A program made the position numbers and the translations under genes. From assembly GCA_963925495.1 (NCBI GenBank), contig CAWUST010000057.1:1-22197 (forward strand): a stretch of 22,197 nt of DNA. Reading direction: 5' to 3'. Numbering within the stretch: the stretch's first letter is position 1; each line of letters opens with the position of its first letter. Of the stretch, positions 7,157 through 15,101 are shown in pieces. Source of the stretch: UBA2108 sp963925495. GTDB taxonomy: Bacteria > Bacteroidota > Bacteroidia > Flavobacteriales_G > Salibacteraceae. The notes beneath the pieces are model-generated. The model did no database searches, was not told the DNA's origin, and saw only the letters and a list, made by a program, of their open reading frames with translations.

Positions 7157-8221
7157 ATGGAAATCACTAACGAAAAAATTCTACATGCCTTATCATTTGT
7201 AATTGAGCCCGACTTAAAAAAAGACATTGTTTCATTAGGATTTGTATCCAATATTTCTGTTGACGGAAACACTGTGTTTTTTACGGTACAAGTAAGCAAT
7301 CCAGCAATGCACAACCGTAAACGAATGGAAGAAGCTTGTGAAACACAAATTCATTTAAAAATATCAAACGAGATTCAAGTTCGTGTGGATGCTGTAGGAA
7401 TGGATAAAGAGAAAAAAGAAAGTCCAGAAACACGAAAAGTCCTTCCAGGGGTAAAAAATATTATTGCTATTGCTTCAGGAAAAGGTGGAGTTGGGAAATC
7501 TACCATTACTGCAAATTTTGCCGCCGGTATGGCAAAAAAAGGATACAAAGTTGGATTAATTGACGCGGATATTTATGGTCCATCAATTCCCATTATGTTT
7601 GATGTAGAAAACCAAAAGCCAGGCATGGAAGATATTAATGGGAGTAACAAAATGATTCCTGTTGAATCTTATGGGGTTAAAATACTGTCCATAGGTTTTT
7701 TCGCTGAAACTGACCAAGCTATTGTCTGGAGAGGGCCAATGGCTAGCAAAGCTCTAAATCAAATGGTTTCTGATGTGGAATGGGGTGAATTAGATTATTT
7801 GTTTATTGATCTACCACCGGGAACAGGGGATGTTCACTTATCTATAGTTCAGGCAGTTCCAATTACGGGTGTTGTGATGGTAAGTACACCACAGCCAGTG
7901 GCTTTAGCAGATGCTCGAAAAGGAATTAATATGTTTAAATTGGATTCTATTAATGTTCCTATATTAGGTTTAGTAGAGAACATGAGTTGGTTTACTCCGG
8001 CAGAATTACCGGAAAATAAATATTACATTTTCGGAAAAGACGGCGCAAAAGAGCTAGCAGAAAAAATGGATATTCAATTATTAGGTCAAATTCCTTTAGT
8101 GCAAAGCATTCGAGAAAGTGGAGATGTAGGTCGGCCTACAATTTTGCAAGAAAATACTTCTCAGGCTTTAGCCTTTGAAGAAATGGTAAATATACTAGAA
8201 AATAAACTGGATAAGAAGTAA
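7157..8221 (+). CDS. mrp: Mrp/ApbC-type iron-sulfur cluster carrier ATPase
   Basis: Mrp/ApbC proteins are cytosolic P-loop ATPases that carry and deliver Fe-S clusters. The 354-residue protein has an N-terminal MIP18/DUF59 domain (about 1-85) with Cys61. It is followed by the deviant Walker A motif SGKGGVGKST (107-116), an ADIYGPS switch region, and the DLPPGTGDVHLS motif typical of this family. Many members have a C-x-x-C motif after ENMS for a bridging cluster at the dimer interface. Here the matching segment reads ENMSWFTPAELPENKYY, with no cysteine; I believe this is common in Bacteroidota. A NifU-domain protein is encoded 41 bases downstream, which supports a role in Fe-S maturation. Confidence 0.92.
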   Translation: MEITNEKILHALSFVIEPDLKKDIVSLGFVSNISVDGNTVFFTVQVSNPAMHNRKRMEEACETQIHLKISNEIQVRVDAVGMDKEKKESPETRKVLPGVKNIIAIASGKGGVGKSTITANFAAGMAKKGYKVGLIDADIYGPSIPIMFDVENQKPGMEDINGSNKMIPVESYGVKILSIGFFAETDQAIVWRGPMASKALNQMVSDVEWGELDYLFIDLPPGTGDVHLSIVQAVPITGVVMVSTPQPVALADARKGINMFKLDSINVPILGLVENMSWFTPAELPENKYYIFGKDGAKELAEKMDIQLLGQIPLVQSIRESGDVGRPTILQENTSQALAFEEMVNILENKLDKK

Positions 8222-8234
8222 GGCCTAATTCCGT

Positions 8235-8242
8235 TAAATTTG
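8235..8242 (+). promoter_or_regulatory. Bacteroidota -7 box for the NifU-like gene
   Basis: TAAATTTG matches TAnnTTTG and lies 20 bases before the ATG at 8263, in the short gap after mrp. No -33 box at standard spacing is seen, so the gene may be read both from here and from mrp. Confidence 0.35.
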
Positions 8243-8262
8243 TTACAATTCAAAATCACATT

Positions 8263-8526
8263 ATGCAAACTTCAGTTTCAACAAACCTTTTCGATAAAGT
8301 AAATAAAGCACTTGAAGATATGCGCAACTTCGTAAAGGAAGATGGTGGCGATCTAGAACTACTTGAAGTTACGGAAGATGGTATTGCCCGAGTTGAACTT
8401 AAAGGATCTTGCACCAATTGTTCAATGAATAATATGACTTTTAAAGCTGGAGTGGAAGAATCTATTTTGAGATCCGTTCCTGAAATCGTAAAAGTTGAGG
8501 CAGTGGGTTTTGTACTTGTTAAATAG
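8263..8526 (+). CDS. NifU C-terminal domain (Nfu-type) Fe-S scaffold protein
   Basis: This 87-residue protein is a stand-alone NifU C-terminal domain. Such proteins bind a [4Fe-4S] cluster, usually between two subunits, and pass it to target enzymes. The conserved VKEDGGDLELLEV (24-36) and the ligands C50-T-N-C53 in GSCTNCSMNNMTF are present, followed by the amphipathic ESILRSVPEI helix. The full two- or three-domain NifU and the A-type domain of NfuA are absent, so it is the short Nfu type. Its position after mrp suggests that the two act in one Fe-S delivery route. It runs towards a minus-strand glycosyltransferase gene; the 80 bases between them show no convincing terminator. Confidence 0.92.
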   Translation: MQTSVSTNLFDKVNKALEDMRNFVKEDGGDLELLEVTEDGIARVELKGSCTNCSMNNMTFKAGVEESILRSVPEIVKVEAVGFVLVK

Positions 8527-8606
8527 AGAAATAAGTTTTAAAATCAGCCCTGTTGTGAATCCTTATAGTGATCATTTAATCAGGAACAATATGAGGAAAT
8601 CGAAAT

Positions 8607-9353
8607 TTATTTTTGATGAAAAATCTTCGATTTAATCAATCCTAGTTTATTTATAAAATAAATCCAGCTAGTCCATAAAACACCTAAACCATATACCGAA
8701 CTTCTTTTAAAGTTTATAGAACTGGCTTCTTCAAAATATTTTGTAGGGCATGTAACTTCGCCAATTTCAAAGCCAGCGTAAAAAATTTGCGCAAGCATTT
8801 GGTTGTCAAACACAAAATCGTCCGAATTTATATTATAATTAATTCCCTCTAAAACTTCTCTGGAAAAGGCGCGGTAGCCAGAGTGATATTCCGAAAGTTT
8901 TTGGTTCATTAATATATTTTGCGATAAGGTTAAAAATCGATTTGCTATATACTTATAAATTGGCATTCCACCTTTTAAAGCTCCTTTTCCAAGTATTCTT
9001 GAAGCCAAAACAACAGGGTACAAATCATTAGCAATAATATGAGCAATGGAAGGAATAAGAAGAGGAGTGTATTGGTAGTCAGGGTGAACCATGATTACTA
9101 TGTCAGCACCTATTTCTAGAGCTTTGTTGTAAAGCGTTTTTTGGTTTCCACCATATCCTTTGTTTTCTTCATGGCGAATAACGTGTTTAATCCCTATTCT
9201 TTTGGCAACTTCGCTAGTATCGTCAGGGCTATGATCGTCCACCAAAATAACATCGTCAACAATGCTGAAGTCAATCTCCTTGTAGGTTTTTTCTACCGTT
9301 TTTGAAGCATTGTAAGCGGGCATTACCACCACTACTTTTTTACCTTTTATCAT
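8607..9353 (-). CDS. Family 2 glycosyltransferase (dolichyl-phosphate-mannose-synthase-like)
   Basis: A 248-residue GT-A enzyme of CAZy family GT2. The N-terminal strand KVVVVMPAYNASKTV (6-20), VDDHSPDDT (38-46) and the ENKGYGGNQKTL loop bind the nucleotide sugar. The acidic segment at the DxD position reads HPDYQY (90-95), and SEYHSGYRAFSREVL (154-168) is the usual acceptor-side motif of polyprenyl-phosphate glycosyltransferases. There is no clear pair of C-terminal membrane helices; one hydrophobic stretch lies near 222-235. It probably transfers a sugar to a lipid or polysaccharide precursor on the cytosolic face of the membrane, with donor and acceptor unknown. It has its own canonical promoter and no close neighbour on its strand. 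Confidence 0.85.
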   Translation of the reverse strand: MIKGKKVVVVMPAYNASKTVEKTYKEIDFSIVDDVILVDDHSPDDTSEVAKRIGIKHVIRHEENKGYGGNQKTLYNKALEIGADIVIMVHPDYQYTPLLIPSIAHIIANDLYPVVLASRILGKGALKGGMPIYKYIANRFLTLSQNILMNQKLSEYHSGYRAFSREVLEGINYNINSDDFVFDNQMLAQIFYAGFEIGEVTCPTKYFEEASSINFKRSSVYGLGVLWTSWIYFINKLGLIKSKIFHQK

Positions 9354-9369
9354 TGCCGAAAATTTGTTG

Positions 9370-9401
9370 CAAAAGTAAAGTTTAGTTGTGGTTATACAAA
9401 A
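9370..9401 (-). promoter_or_regulatory. Full Bacteroidota promoter for the GT2 gene
   Basis: On the minus strand TTTTG (9401-9397) is followed by exactly 19 bases and then TACTTTTG (9377-9370). This fits the -33 TTTG / -7 TAnnTTTG consensus at the expected spacing. The -7 box ends 16 bases before the ATG at 9353. It is the best promoter in the window. Confidence 0.65.
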
Positions 9402-9882
9402 CTCAAAACGCCGGACATAAAACCGGTCTATAACTTTTTATTTTTGGTCTTGAGGCAATTCTATATCCACCATCTTTAGGATATTTTACCCGAGTACTTC
9501 TCCGTCATCTAAGTTTGAAACGCGAATCACCCAATTCCCTTTTTCAATTCTAGAATCGTGTGACCCATCGTTTGTCCCAAAAACAATTGTTTGATAAATA
9601 CGGTTTTGTGCTTTATCGATGATAAACGGGGCGTTTCTAGTATTAACTTTAAAGTATTTTTTAAATATCTAAAATCCGTTTTTATGGTTGTATAATAGGG
9701 GGTTAAGTCTACTTTATTCGTGTTTTTTCACGGATAACCAAGTCGATTTATGATTGACCTTTACAAATAAGAAAAACTGAACAAAAGAGAATACCGAAGA
9801 TTATCCTTGACATTCTTAATGTCGGATTAATAAAATTGGAAAACGAGATTGGCGTTATTTTCAAATCAATTTCGAAATCCAA
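9402..9882. other. Gene-poor stretch with possible remnant coding segments
   Basis: No complete gene is seen in this interval. On the minus strand, 9486-9669 is open for about 60 codons without an ATG and reads like real protein (for example NAPFIIDKAQNRIYQTIVFG and IEKGNWVIRVSNLDDG). After its TAA a second frame continues as YPKDGGYRIASRPK. On the + strand a 40-codon open stretch without ATG ends at 9886. These may be remains of a decayed gene or chance. A small hairpin, GACATT-CTT-AATGTC, lies at 9809-9823. No RNA gene or strong terminator was found. Confidence 0.35.
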
Positions 9883-10449
9883 TTAACTCATTCCTTTTTC
9901 AATATAACCTATCAAAGCATGAATCACTTTAATATGAATTTCTTGAATACGATCGGCATAGTCTGATTTTGGAGCTCGGATTTCTACATCACATTCGCCC
10001 ACTAATTTACCACCATCTTTTCCGGTAAGGCAAATAACTCGCATTCCTTTTTCTTTTGCGGCTTTTACAGCATTTAGAACATTTTCGGAATTTCCGCTGG
10101 TCGATATACCTAATAATATATCCCCCTCATTTCCCACGGCTTCAACAAATCTAGAAAAAACGAATTCGTAACCATAATCATTGGCAACACAAGAAAGGTG
10201 TCCTGCATCGGATATAGAAATTGCTGCCAAGGCAGGTCTGTTTTCTCTGTAATTTCCTGAAAGTTCTTCGGCAAAATGCATGGCATCACTCATAGATCCA
10301 CCATTTCCACAACTAATAATTTTACCTCCATTTTTAAGGCAGGTGATCATCAGGTCACCGGCCAGTTGAATAAGAGCAAAATTTTCGTCTTGTGAAAATT
10401 CATTAAGAACTTGTTGTGCTTCAGAAAATTGAGCGCTAATAAAATCCAT
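9883..10449 (-). CDS. gmhA: Phosphoheptose (sedoheptulose 7-phosphate) isomerase
   Basis: GmhA converts sedoheptulose 7-phosphate to D-glycero-D-manno-heptose 7-phosphate, the first step towards the heptose of LPS or other glycans. The 188-residue SIS-fold protein has the phosphate-binding SCGNGGSMSDAMHFAEELSG (46-65) and GISTSGNSENV (114-124). By alignment from memory with E. coli GmhA, the zinc and catalytic positions H61, E65, Q172 and H180 correspond to H58, E62, Q169 and H177, all present. The similarity to the E. coli enzyme extends over most of the length (RPALAAISISDAGHLSCVAND, GKDGGKLVGECDVEIR, YADRIQEIHIKVIHALI). It directly abuts dsbD: the dsbD stop is followed at once by its ATG, so the two are one operon. 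No other heptose-pathway gene (hldE, gmhB, hldD) is in the window. Confidence 0.93.
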   Translation of the reverse strand: MDFISAQFSEAQQVLNEFSQDENFALIQLAGDLMITCLKNGGKIISCGNGGSMSDAMHFAEELSGNYRENRPALAAISISDAGHLSCVANDYGYEFVFSRFVEAVGNEGDILLGISTSGNSENVLNAVKAAKEKGMRVICLTGKDGGKLVGECDVEIRAPKSDYADRIQEIHIKVIHALIGYIEKGMS

Positions 10450-12912
10450 TTATTTTGCTTTTTTGTAAAGATCCAATCCTTTTAATAGCCAAACTTTAAA
10501 ATCTTCGGGTTTTCGGTGTCTATCAAAATCGGCAGAACCATTTGCCAAATCCTCACCATTTGGGCCTAACATGGTGTAGTATGGTTGAGTATTCGTTTTG
10601 TATCGCACAACCTGTTTGTACATCCATTTGTCTCCCACGCTTTTAAGTGTCTTTTTTCGGGTACCAATCATTACTTCTTTTACCTCATCGGCAGGTAATG
10701 GTTCTTCAAAATCAACATAAAGAGAAACAATCACTACATCGTTTCTAAGAACATCAATAATACCAGGTTCACCCCAGACTTTTTCTTCCATTTTTCTACA
10801 GTTTGCACATGCCTTTCCTGTAAAATCTACAAAAAGAGGTTTGTTAACAGACTGTGCATATTTTAATCCTTCATCCCAATCATAAAACACCTGTATATTT
10901 TGAGGCCCTTGGTGCATTCCTTCGATATGAGCACCTCCTGATGCTGCTCCACCGCCACCTGCAAAACTTCCAAATGGCGCTTCAGCGTAAGTCATCGGAG
11001 GAGGAAAACCTGCTATTAATTTTAATGGTGCTCCCCACATTCCGGGAATTAAGTAAATGGTAAAGGTGAAAGTAATTACAGCTAAAAGTACTCTAATAAC
11101 TGGCAGTTTTTCAATAGCTGAATCGTGCGGAAGCCTAATTTTACCAATAAGATAAAAACCTAACATGGCAGAAATTACAATCCAAAAAGCCAAGAATACT
11201 TCTCGTGTTACCCAACCAGCATCTATTACTAAATCGGCATTAGATAAAAATTTCATTGCAAGTCCTAATTCTAAAAAGCCTAAAACAACTTTAACTGAGT
11301 TTAGCCATCCACCTGATTGTGGTAAAGAGTTCAACCATCCTGGAAAAGCAGCAAATAGTCCAAAAGGAAGCGCGATAGCAAGCGAGAACCCAAACATTCC
11401 TACAATCGGCATCATTCCACCAACTTGTGCGGCTTCAACTATTAATGTTCCTACAATAGGTCCAGTACATGAAAAGGAGACAAGGGCCAATGTAAAAGCC
11501 ATGAAGAAGATTCCTATCATGCCGCCTTTATCTGCACCCTTGTCTGCAGCATTTACCCAAGAAGAAGGAAGTACTATTTCAAATGCTCCTAAAAATGAGA
11601 TGGCAAATACAGATAGCAGAACAAAGAATATGATATTGAACCAAAAATTAGTTGCCATTTCACTCAGGACCTCGGAACCGAAAACTGCAGTAACGACGGT
11701 TCCTAGTAATACGTAAATTACTATGATGGAAATACCGTAAAAAACAGCATTTCTAATTCCTTCCGATTTAGTTTTTGACTGTTTGGTGAAAAAACTAACT
11801 GTCATAGGAATCATAGGAAACACACAAGGAGTTAGTAATGCTGCAAACCCACTAATAAATGAAAGAAAGAAAATACCCCAAAATGAACGCTTTGAAGTGC
11901 TATTAGATTCCTCGTTTTCCGCAGTCTCTTCAGGGCTACTTAAACTAGAATTGGAGTTGTTCAATGATATTTCAAATTCAACGGCCTCTGGAGGAAGGCA
12001 CATTTTTTCATCACAAACCATGAAATAAACTTCCCCTTTTATTGAAGTTGCAGATTCCGTAAGTATTTTTTGCTTAAGGGTAACATCAGTAGTATAAAAC
12101 CGAAGATCCATTGCGAAATTCTCGTCATATTCGTCGATCAAATCACCTTCTTCTATGGTTTTTCCATTTAATGTAAAATTAGAATCGGGATTAAAGAAGT
12201 TAACCTCAGTTGCAACAGGTCCATCTTGTCTTTCAAGATCCTGTGAATATACGTGCCAGCCTTTTTCAATATTGGCAGAGATTATTAGTTCATATTCATT
12301 TTCTCCAATTTTCGTTGCTTCAAAACTCCATTTTACTGGTTCTTTAATACCCGAACTTTTGTTCTCATGAATTATTAGTTCAGCTTCTTTTGTTTCTGGT
12401 GATGGAGATAATTTAATCTTATCCTCTTGAATGATTTTTGTTTTTTCTTCTTTTTGCTTTTCGGTTTTTTTCAAATCGAATGAAAAGTTCACGTATTCTG
12501 GAGGCAAACATTTCGAATCGTCACAAGTCATGTAAGTTAATTCGCCTTTTATGGTTGTAGATTCAGCCAATACTTTAACTCGCTGGACAAAAGTCACCTC
12601 GTTATCGAAGTAAAGCAAGTCCATGTCAAAGTTTTTGTCATACTCATTTATTGGTTTTGGTTCTTTTATTCCTTTGTTAAGCTGATAACTTTTATCCGCA
12701 GTAAAATCGAATGTCGTTGGAACTGGGCCCTTATCTGGGTCTAGTGTGTTGGAGTATATGTGCCAATGCTCCTCAATGGCAGCGGTAAATAGCAAATCAA
12801 AAGTATTTTCTGTTACTTGCTTGGAGTCAAAACTCCAACGTACTGGGTCTTCAATTTGACCAATACTAACTAAACTTAATATACTAAGTAGAACTCCTAA
12901 AGTGTACTTCAT
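10450..12912 (-). CDS. dsbD: DsbD-type thiol:disulfide interchange protein with two N-terminal sensor domains
   Basis: DsbD carries electrons from cytosolic thioredoxin across the inner membrane to periplasmic thiol proteins. The 820-residue protein starts with a signal peptide (about 1-18). Two copies of the periplasmic alpha domain follow, at about 21-148 and 191-317. They share PV(R/K)WSF near the start, H-(I/V)-YS, a D-(M)-DL segment and a C-x4-C-LPPE motif (C130/C135 and C300/C305). The membrane domain (about 345-625) has the redox cysteines C363 in LLTPCVFPMIP and C482 in SFSCTGPIVG. The C-terminal thioredoxin-like domain has C702-A-N-C705 in DFTGKACANCRKME. Most DsbD proteins have one alpha domain; the tandem copy accounts for the extra length. 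It is transcribed with gmhA, which it touches. Confidence 0.92.
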   Translation of the reverse strand: MKYTLGVLLSILSLVSIGQIEDPVRWSFDSKQVTENTFDLLFTAAIEEHWHIYSNTLDPDKGPVPTTFDFTADKSYQLNKGIKEPKPINEYDKNFDMDLLYFDNEVTFVQRVKVLAESTTIKGELTYMTCDDSKCLPPEYVNFSFDLKKTEKQKEEKTKIIQEDKIKLSPSPETKEAELIIHENKSSGIKEPVKWSFEATKIGENEYELIISANIEKGWHVYSQDLERQDGPVATEVNFFNPDSNFTLNGKTIEEGDLIDEYDENFAMDLRFYTTDVTLKQKILTESATSIKGEVYFMVCDEKMCLPPEAVEFEISLNNSNSSLSSPEETAENEESNSTSKRSFWGIFFLSFISGFAALLTPCVFPMIPMTVSFFTKQSKTKSEGIRNAVFYGISIIVIYVLLGTVVTAVFGSEVLSEMATNFWFNIIFFVLLSVFAISFLGAFEIVLPSSWVNAADKGADKGGMIGIFFMAFTLALVSFSCTGPIVGTLIVEAAQVGGMMPIVGMFGFSLAIALPFGLFAAFPGWLNSLPQSGGWLNSVKVVLGFLELGLAMKFLSNADLVIDAGWVTREVFLAFWIVISAMLGFYLIGKIRLPHDSAIEKLPVIRVLLAVITFTFTIYLIPGMWGAPLKLIAGFPPPMTYAEAPFGSFAGGGGAASGGAHIEGMHQGPQNIQVFYDWDEGLKYAQSVNKPLFVDFTGKACANCRKMEEKVWGEPGIIDVLRNDVVIVSLYVDFEEPLPADEVKEVMIGTRKKTLKSVGDKWMYKQVVRYKTNTQPYYTMLGPNGEDLANGSADFDRHRKPEDFKVWLLKGLDLYKKAK

Positions 12913-12941
12913 AATTATGTAAGCATAAATTTATAAGCTGC

Positions 12942-12949
12942 CAAATGTA
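12942..12949 (-). promoter_or_regulatory. Bacteroidota -7 box for dsbD-gmhA
   Basis: On the minus strand TACATTTG matches TAnnTTTG and ends 29 bases before the dsbD ATG. No TTTG is seen 19-20 bases upstream. Two direct copies of TTAAAAGCTT lie just upstream (within 12965-12988). Confidence 0.4.
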
Positions 12950-13017
12950 GCTATTTTAGAGAACCTTAAAAGCTTGTTTTAAAAGCTTAACAGCAAGTGT
13001 TAAACAGACAACAAAAG

Positions 13018-13606
13018 TTAATAGTTTAGCTCGTTACTTCCTTTTAAACCAAAGTGTTTACGTAACCCATAAACTGCCAAATAAAATATAGGTCTGTCTA
13101 ATAAAGATGCAAGGGCTTTAAATAACTAGCCATCTAGAATAAAAGCAAAGATCTCGTCCGATATTTTTACCCCTATAAATAGAACCAAAACCTCCAAGGA
13201 AGTATCAATCAATTGTGCGAAAATGTAGGCAATTATTGATGAAGCTACAATTCTCCAAGAATTTGCAAAAGCAGTTTCGTAAGTAAGGTCGTTTACAGGA
13301 GAACCTTCAATGGCATGAAACTGATGGCCTAAAAACAAGATAAAAAGAACAAATATAGATGCGGCTAAACCGGTATAAACTAATGCACGAGTTTTTTTAC
13401 GACCATATATTTCAGAAAGAATATCGGTAATTAGTAATGTAATAGGGTTAGGGAAGTATACCCACAGAAATAATGAAGGTCTTAAATCCTAAATCTACAG
13501 AAATGAATTTATTCGCAATTAAATTTCAGGTAACCAAAGCTGCAATAAACAACCCCTCTAAAAGCAAGTGAAGAGCATCCGCGTGTTTTTTATTTTGTCT
13601 ATTCAT
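13018..13606 (-). pseudogene. yhhQ: Decayed queuosine-precursor transporter (YhhQ/Vut_1 family)
   Basis: Read with its breaks repaired, this is a six-helix-type membrane protein of the YhhQ family, which imports the queuosine precursor preQ0/preQ1. Recognisable pieces in order are NLIANKFISVDLG, TFIISVGILPYPITLLITD, LSEIYGRKKTRALVYTGLAA, WRIVASSIIAYIFAQ, FKALASLLD and IFYLAVYGLRKHFGLK. Lesions: an in-frame TGA at 13528-13526 (codon 27); one extra A in the TAA at 13450-13448 that shifts the frame (without it the codons read P-Y-P-I); an apparent loss of about 33 codons near 13205-13217, between two AQLID-like sites; and a TAG at 13128-13126. The coding frame then runs on to a TAA at 13018. With the missing codons restored it would be about 228 residues, the family's usual length. 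The ATG lies one base after the stop of the upstream glycosyltransferase. Confidence 0.85.
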
Positions 13607-13607
13607 T

Positions 13608-14951
13608 TTAGTTTGCGTGACCTGCAATTCGATTAAATAAAGGTGAAAAAACAGGTACGCATAAAATGGCTAAAATTGGAATGGCAGGAACCCGAAAACG
13701 AGAATCTACCTCGGTTAAACTTGAAACCAATGCAAAATAGCCCACAAGAGAAAAGAGTAATAAGAAAATGGTTAAATCCTTTGTAAGCCAATGGCGAAGT
13801 GAAAATAGAATTCCAAGATAAATTAAGCCAAGCATAAGGATTTGAAAGGTCACTAAAATGAGAGTTAGGGTATCTGAATTGTCTAAAGTTTTAGCCAACA
13901 AGTCTCCTTTTCTTCTTTCTTCGACCGATGATATAGCAGAGTATGAGTTATCGCCTTTTAATTGCATGTTGAAGTATGAGCGCATGGGTTTTATAAAAAA
14001 CATAACACAGGATGTCGCCCACATTTTGAGAAAAACGATTGGGTGTTTTTTAACCACTCTTTGGGTTTCGGTTTGAGCAAATGAAATAAATGGCCCCATT
14101 GCCCCGGCGTCATTTACAAAATCAAGATATCCTAAACTATCATTTCGGTATTCTAATTCAATTAACTTTTGTGGGCGATTTTCTGCAATTGACCTTGTTT
14201 GGGTTGAAGTATGAAAAAGTAAGTTTACTTCAGATATGCTAGAAAAAAATGGAGTTCCAAATGTGCTATTGTTTCGGTAAACCCAAGACCCAATAAAAAT
14301 TGCTAGAATTACTAAATGAATAACCAGAGTTCTAATTCTCCTAAAAAAACCAAATCCAGAAAACAGAAAATAGCTTATTGGAATAAATAAAGAGTAGTAA
14401 AGCGTTATGGGTCGGACTAACGTTGCAAGTGCCAAGATTATTATACTTACAGTAAACGCACTTTCTTCCTTAAATCGAACTCCCTTTACAGCATAATAAA
14501 TGGCCGCTACTAATAATAAGGTAAATAGGTTTTCGGTTGCAACAAGGTTGCCCATGAAAATGCTCGGCAGATCTACTGCTACTAGTAATCCCGCTAAAAT
14601 ATTTGCGGCGTTTTTTCTGTTTATAATTTCAGCAATTTTGAATGTGAAAAACGCGGTTAAGGCTCCAAACAGGGCTTGGATATATATTATCCATTCACCA
14701 CCTAATTTTGCAAGATGAAAGAGCGCGATAAATACAGGATAGATTGGCATGCGTGTGCTATCTGGCGTTTGTGGCTCGGATAATATTTGACTAAAAACTT
14801 GGTCATCGAAGAGGTTTTTTGCAAGACTTAAATAGCCCCATGAATCATACTGGTAAATGCTTTCTGGATGTATTTGTTGAATAAAAACAGAATAACTTAT
14901 TCTAATAATAAAAGCAAGAACAAAAACGAATAAAGCGGGGTATCTGAGCAA
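13608..14951 (-). CDS. ArnT/PMT-like membrane glycosyltransferase (family GT39/GT83)
   Basis: This 447-residue polytopic inner-membrane protein looks like a GT-C glycosyltransferase that uses polyprenyl-phosphate sugars. A first helix (about 4-22) is followed by a periplasmic loop with IYQYDSWGYLSLAKNL, where the Asp matches the catalytic Asp of ArnT/PMT proteins, and by TRMPIYPVFIALF. Many hydrophobic helices follow, including clusters near 88-108, 120-155 and 165-210, and three at the C-terminal end. A long hydrophilic segment lies between them, as in the family. The start is TTG, 17 bases after a TACTTTTG promoter-like box. Its stop is one base before the broken yhhQ. The acceptor may be a lipid or protein, and sequence alone does not tell. 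Confidence 0.78.
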   Translation of the reverse strand: MLRYPALFVFVLAFIIRISYSVFIQQIHPESIYQYDSWGYLSLAKNLFDDQVFSQILSEPQTPDSTRMPIYPVFIALFHLAKLGGEWIIYIQALFGALTAFFTFKIAEIINRKNAANILAGLLVAVDLPSIFMGNLVATENLFTLLLVAAIYYAVKGVRFKEESAFTVSIIILALATLVRPITLYYSLFIPISYFLFSGFGFFRRIRTLVIHLVILAIFIGSWVYRNNSTFGTPFFSSISEVNLLFHTSTQTRSIAENRPQKLIELEYRNDSLGYLDFVNDAGAMGPFISFAQTETQRVVKKHPIVFLKMWATSCVMFFIKPMRSYFNMQLKGDNSYSAISSVEERRKGDLLAKTLDNSDTLTLILVTFQILMLGLIYLGILFSLRHWLTKDLTIFLLLFSLVGYFALVSSLTEVDSRFRVPAIPILAILCVPVFSPLFNRIAGHAN

Positions 14952-14967
14952 GAGTGGGAAGTTTGGT

Positions 14968-14975
14968 CAAAAGTA
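14968..14975 (-). promoter_or_regulatory. Bacteroidota -7 box for the ArnT-like gene
   Basis: On the minus strand TACTTTTG matches TAnnTTTG and lies 17 bases before the TTG start at 14951. That supports the TTG as the true start. No -33 box is seen at 19-20 bases. Confidence 0.4.
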
Positions 14976-15003
14976 ATATTTATCCGGAATTTGGGTTGTA
15001 CAC

Positions 15004-15038
15004 AAAAAAAATCCCTCTTCGTTTCCAAAGAGGGATTT
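15004..15038 (-). terminator. Intrinsic terminator of groES-groEL
   Basis: On the minus strand AAATCCCTCTT (15038-15028) pairs with AAGAGGGATTT (15019-15009), a perfect 11-base stem with an 8-base loop, followed by a run of T (about eight, including the last stem bases, ending near 15004). It lies about 90 bases after the groEL stop. On the + strand it is followed only by CATTTG, so it acts mainly on the minus strand. Confidence 0.88.
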
Positions 15039-15101
15039 CATTTGTTTAATATTTAGTCTCTTAGCTTGTCACCATCATTTTGAATACACTTCTCAAGTTG
15101 A

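Noticed and set aside
9809..9823. GACATT-CTT-AATGTC hairpin as a terminator for gmhA
   Set aside because: The stem has only six pairs and no T-run follows on either strand.
11165..11716. 183-codon open frame on the + strand
   Set aside because: It lies fully antisense to the well-supported dsbD gene, its translation has the odd composition of a shadow frame (rich in P, T, N, K), and it lacks any recognisable motif or promoter.
13126..13338. Stand-alone 70-residue ORF on the minus strand
   Set aside because: It is only the middle section of the broken yhhQ gene; homologous sequence continues on both sides beyond a frameshift and a stop codon.
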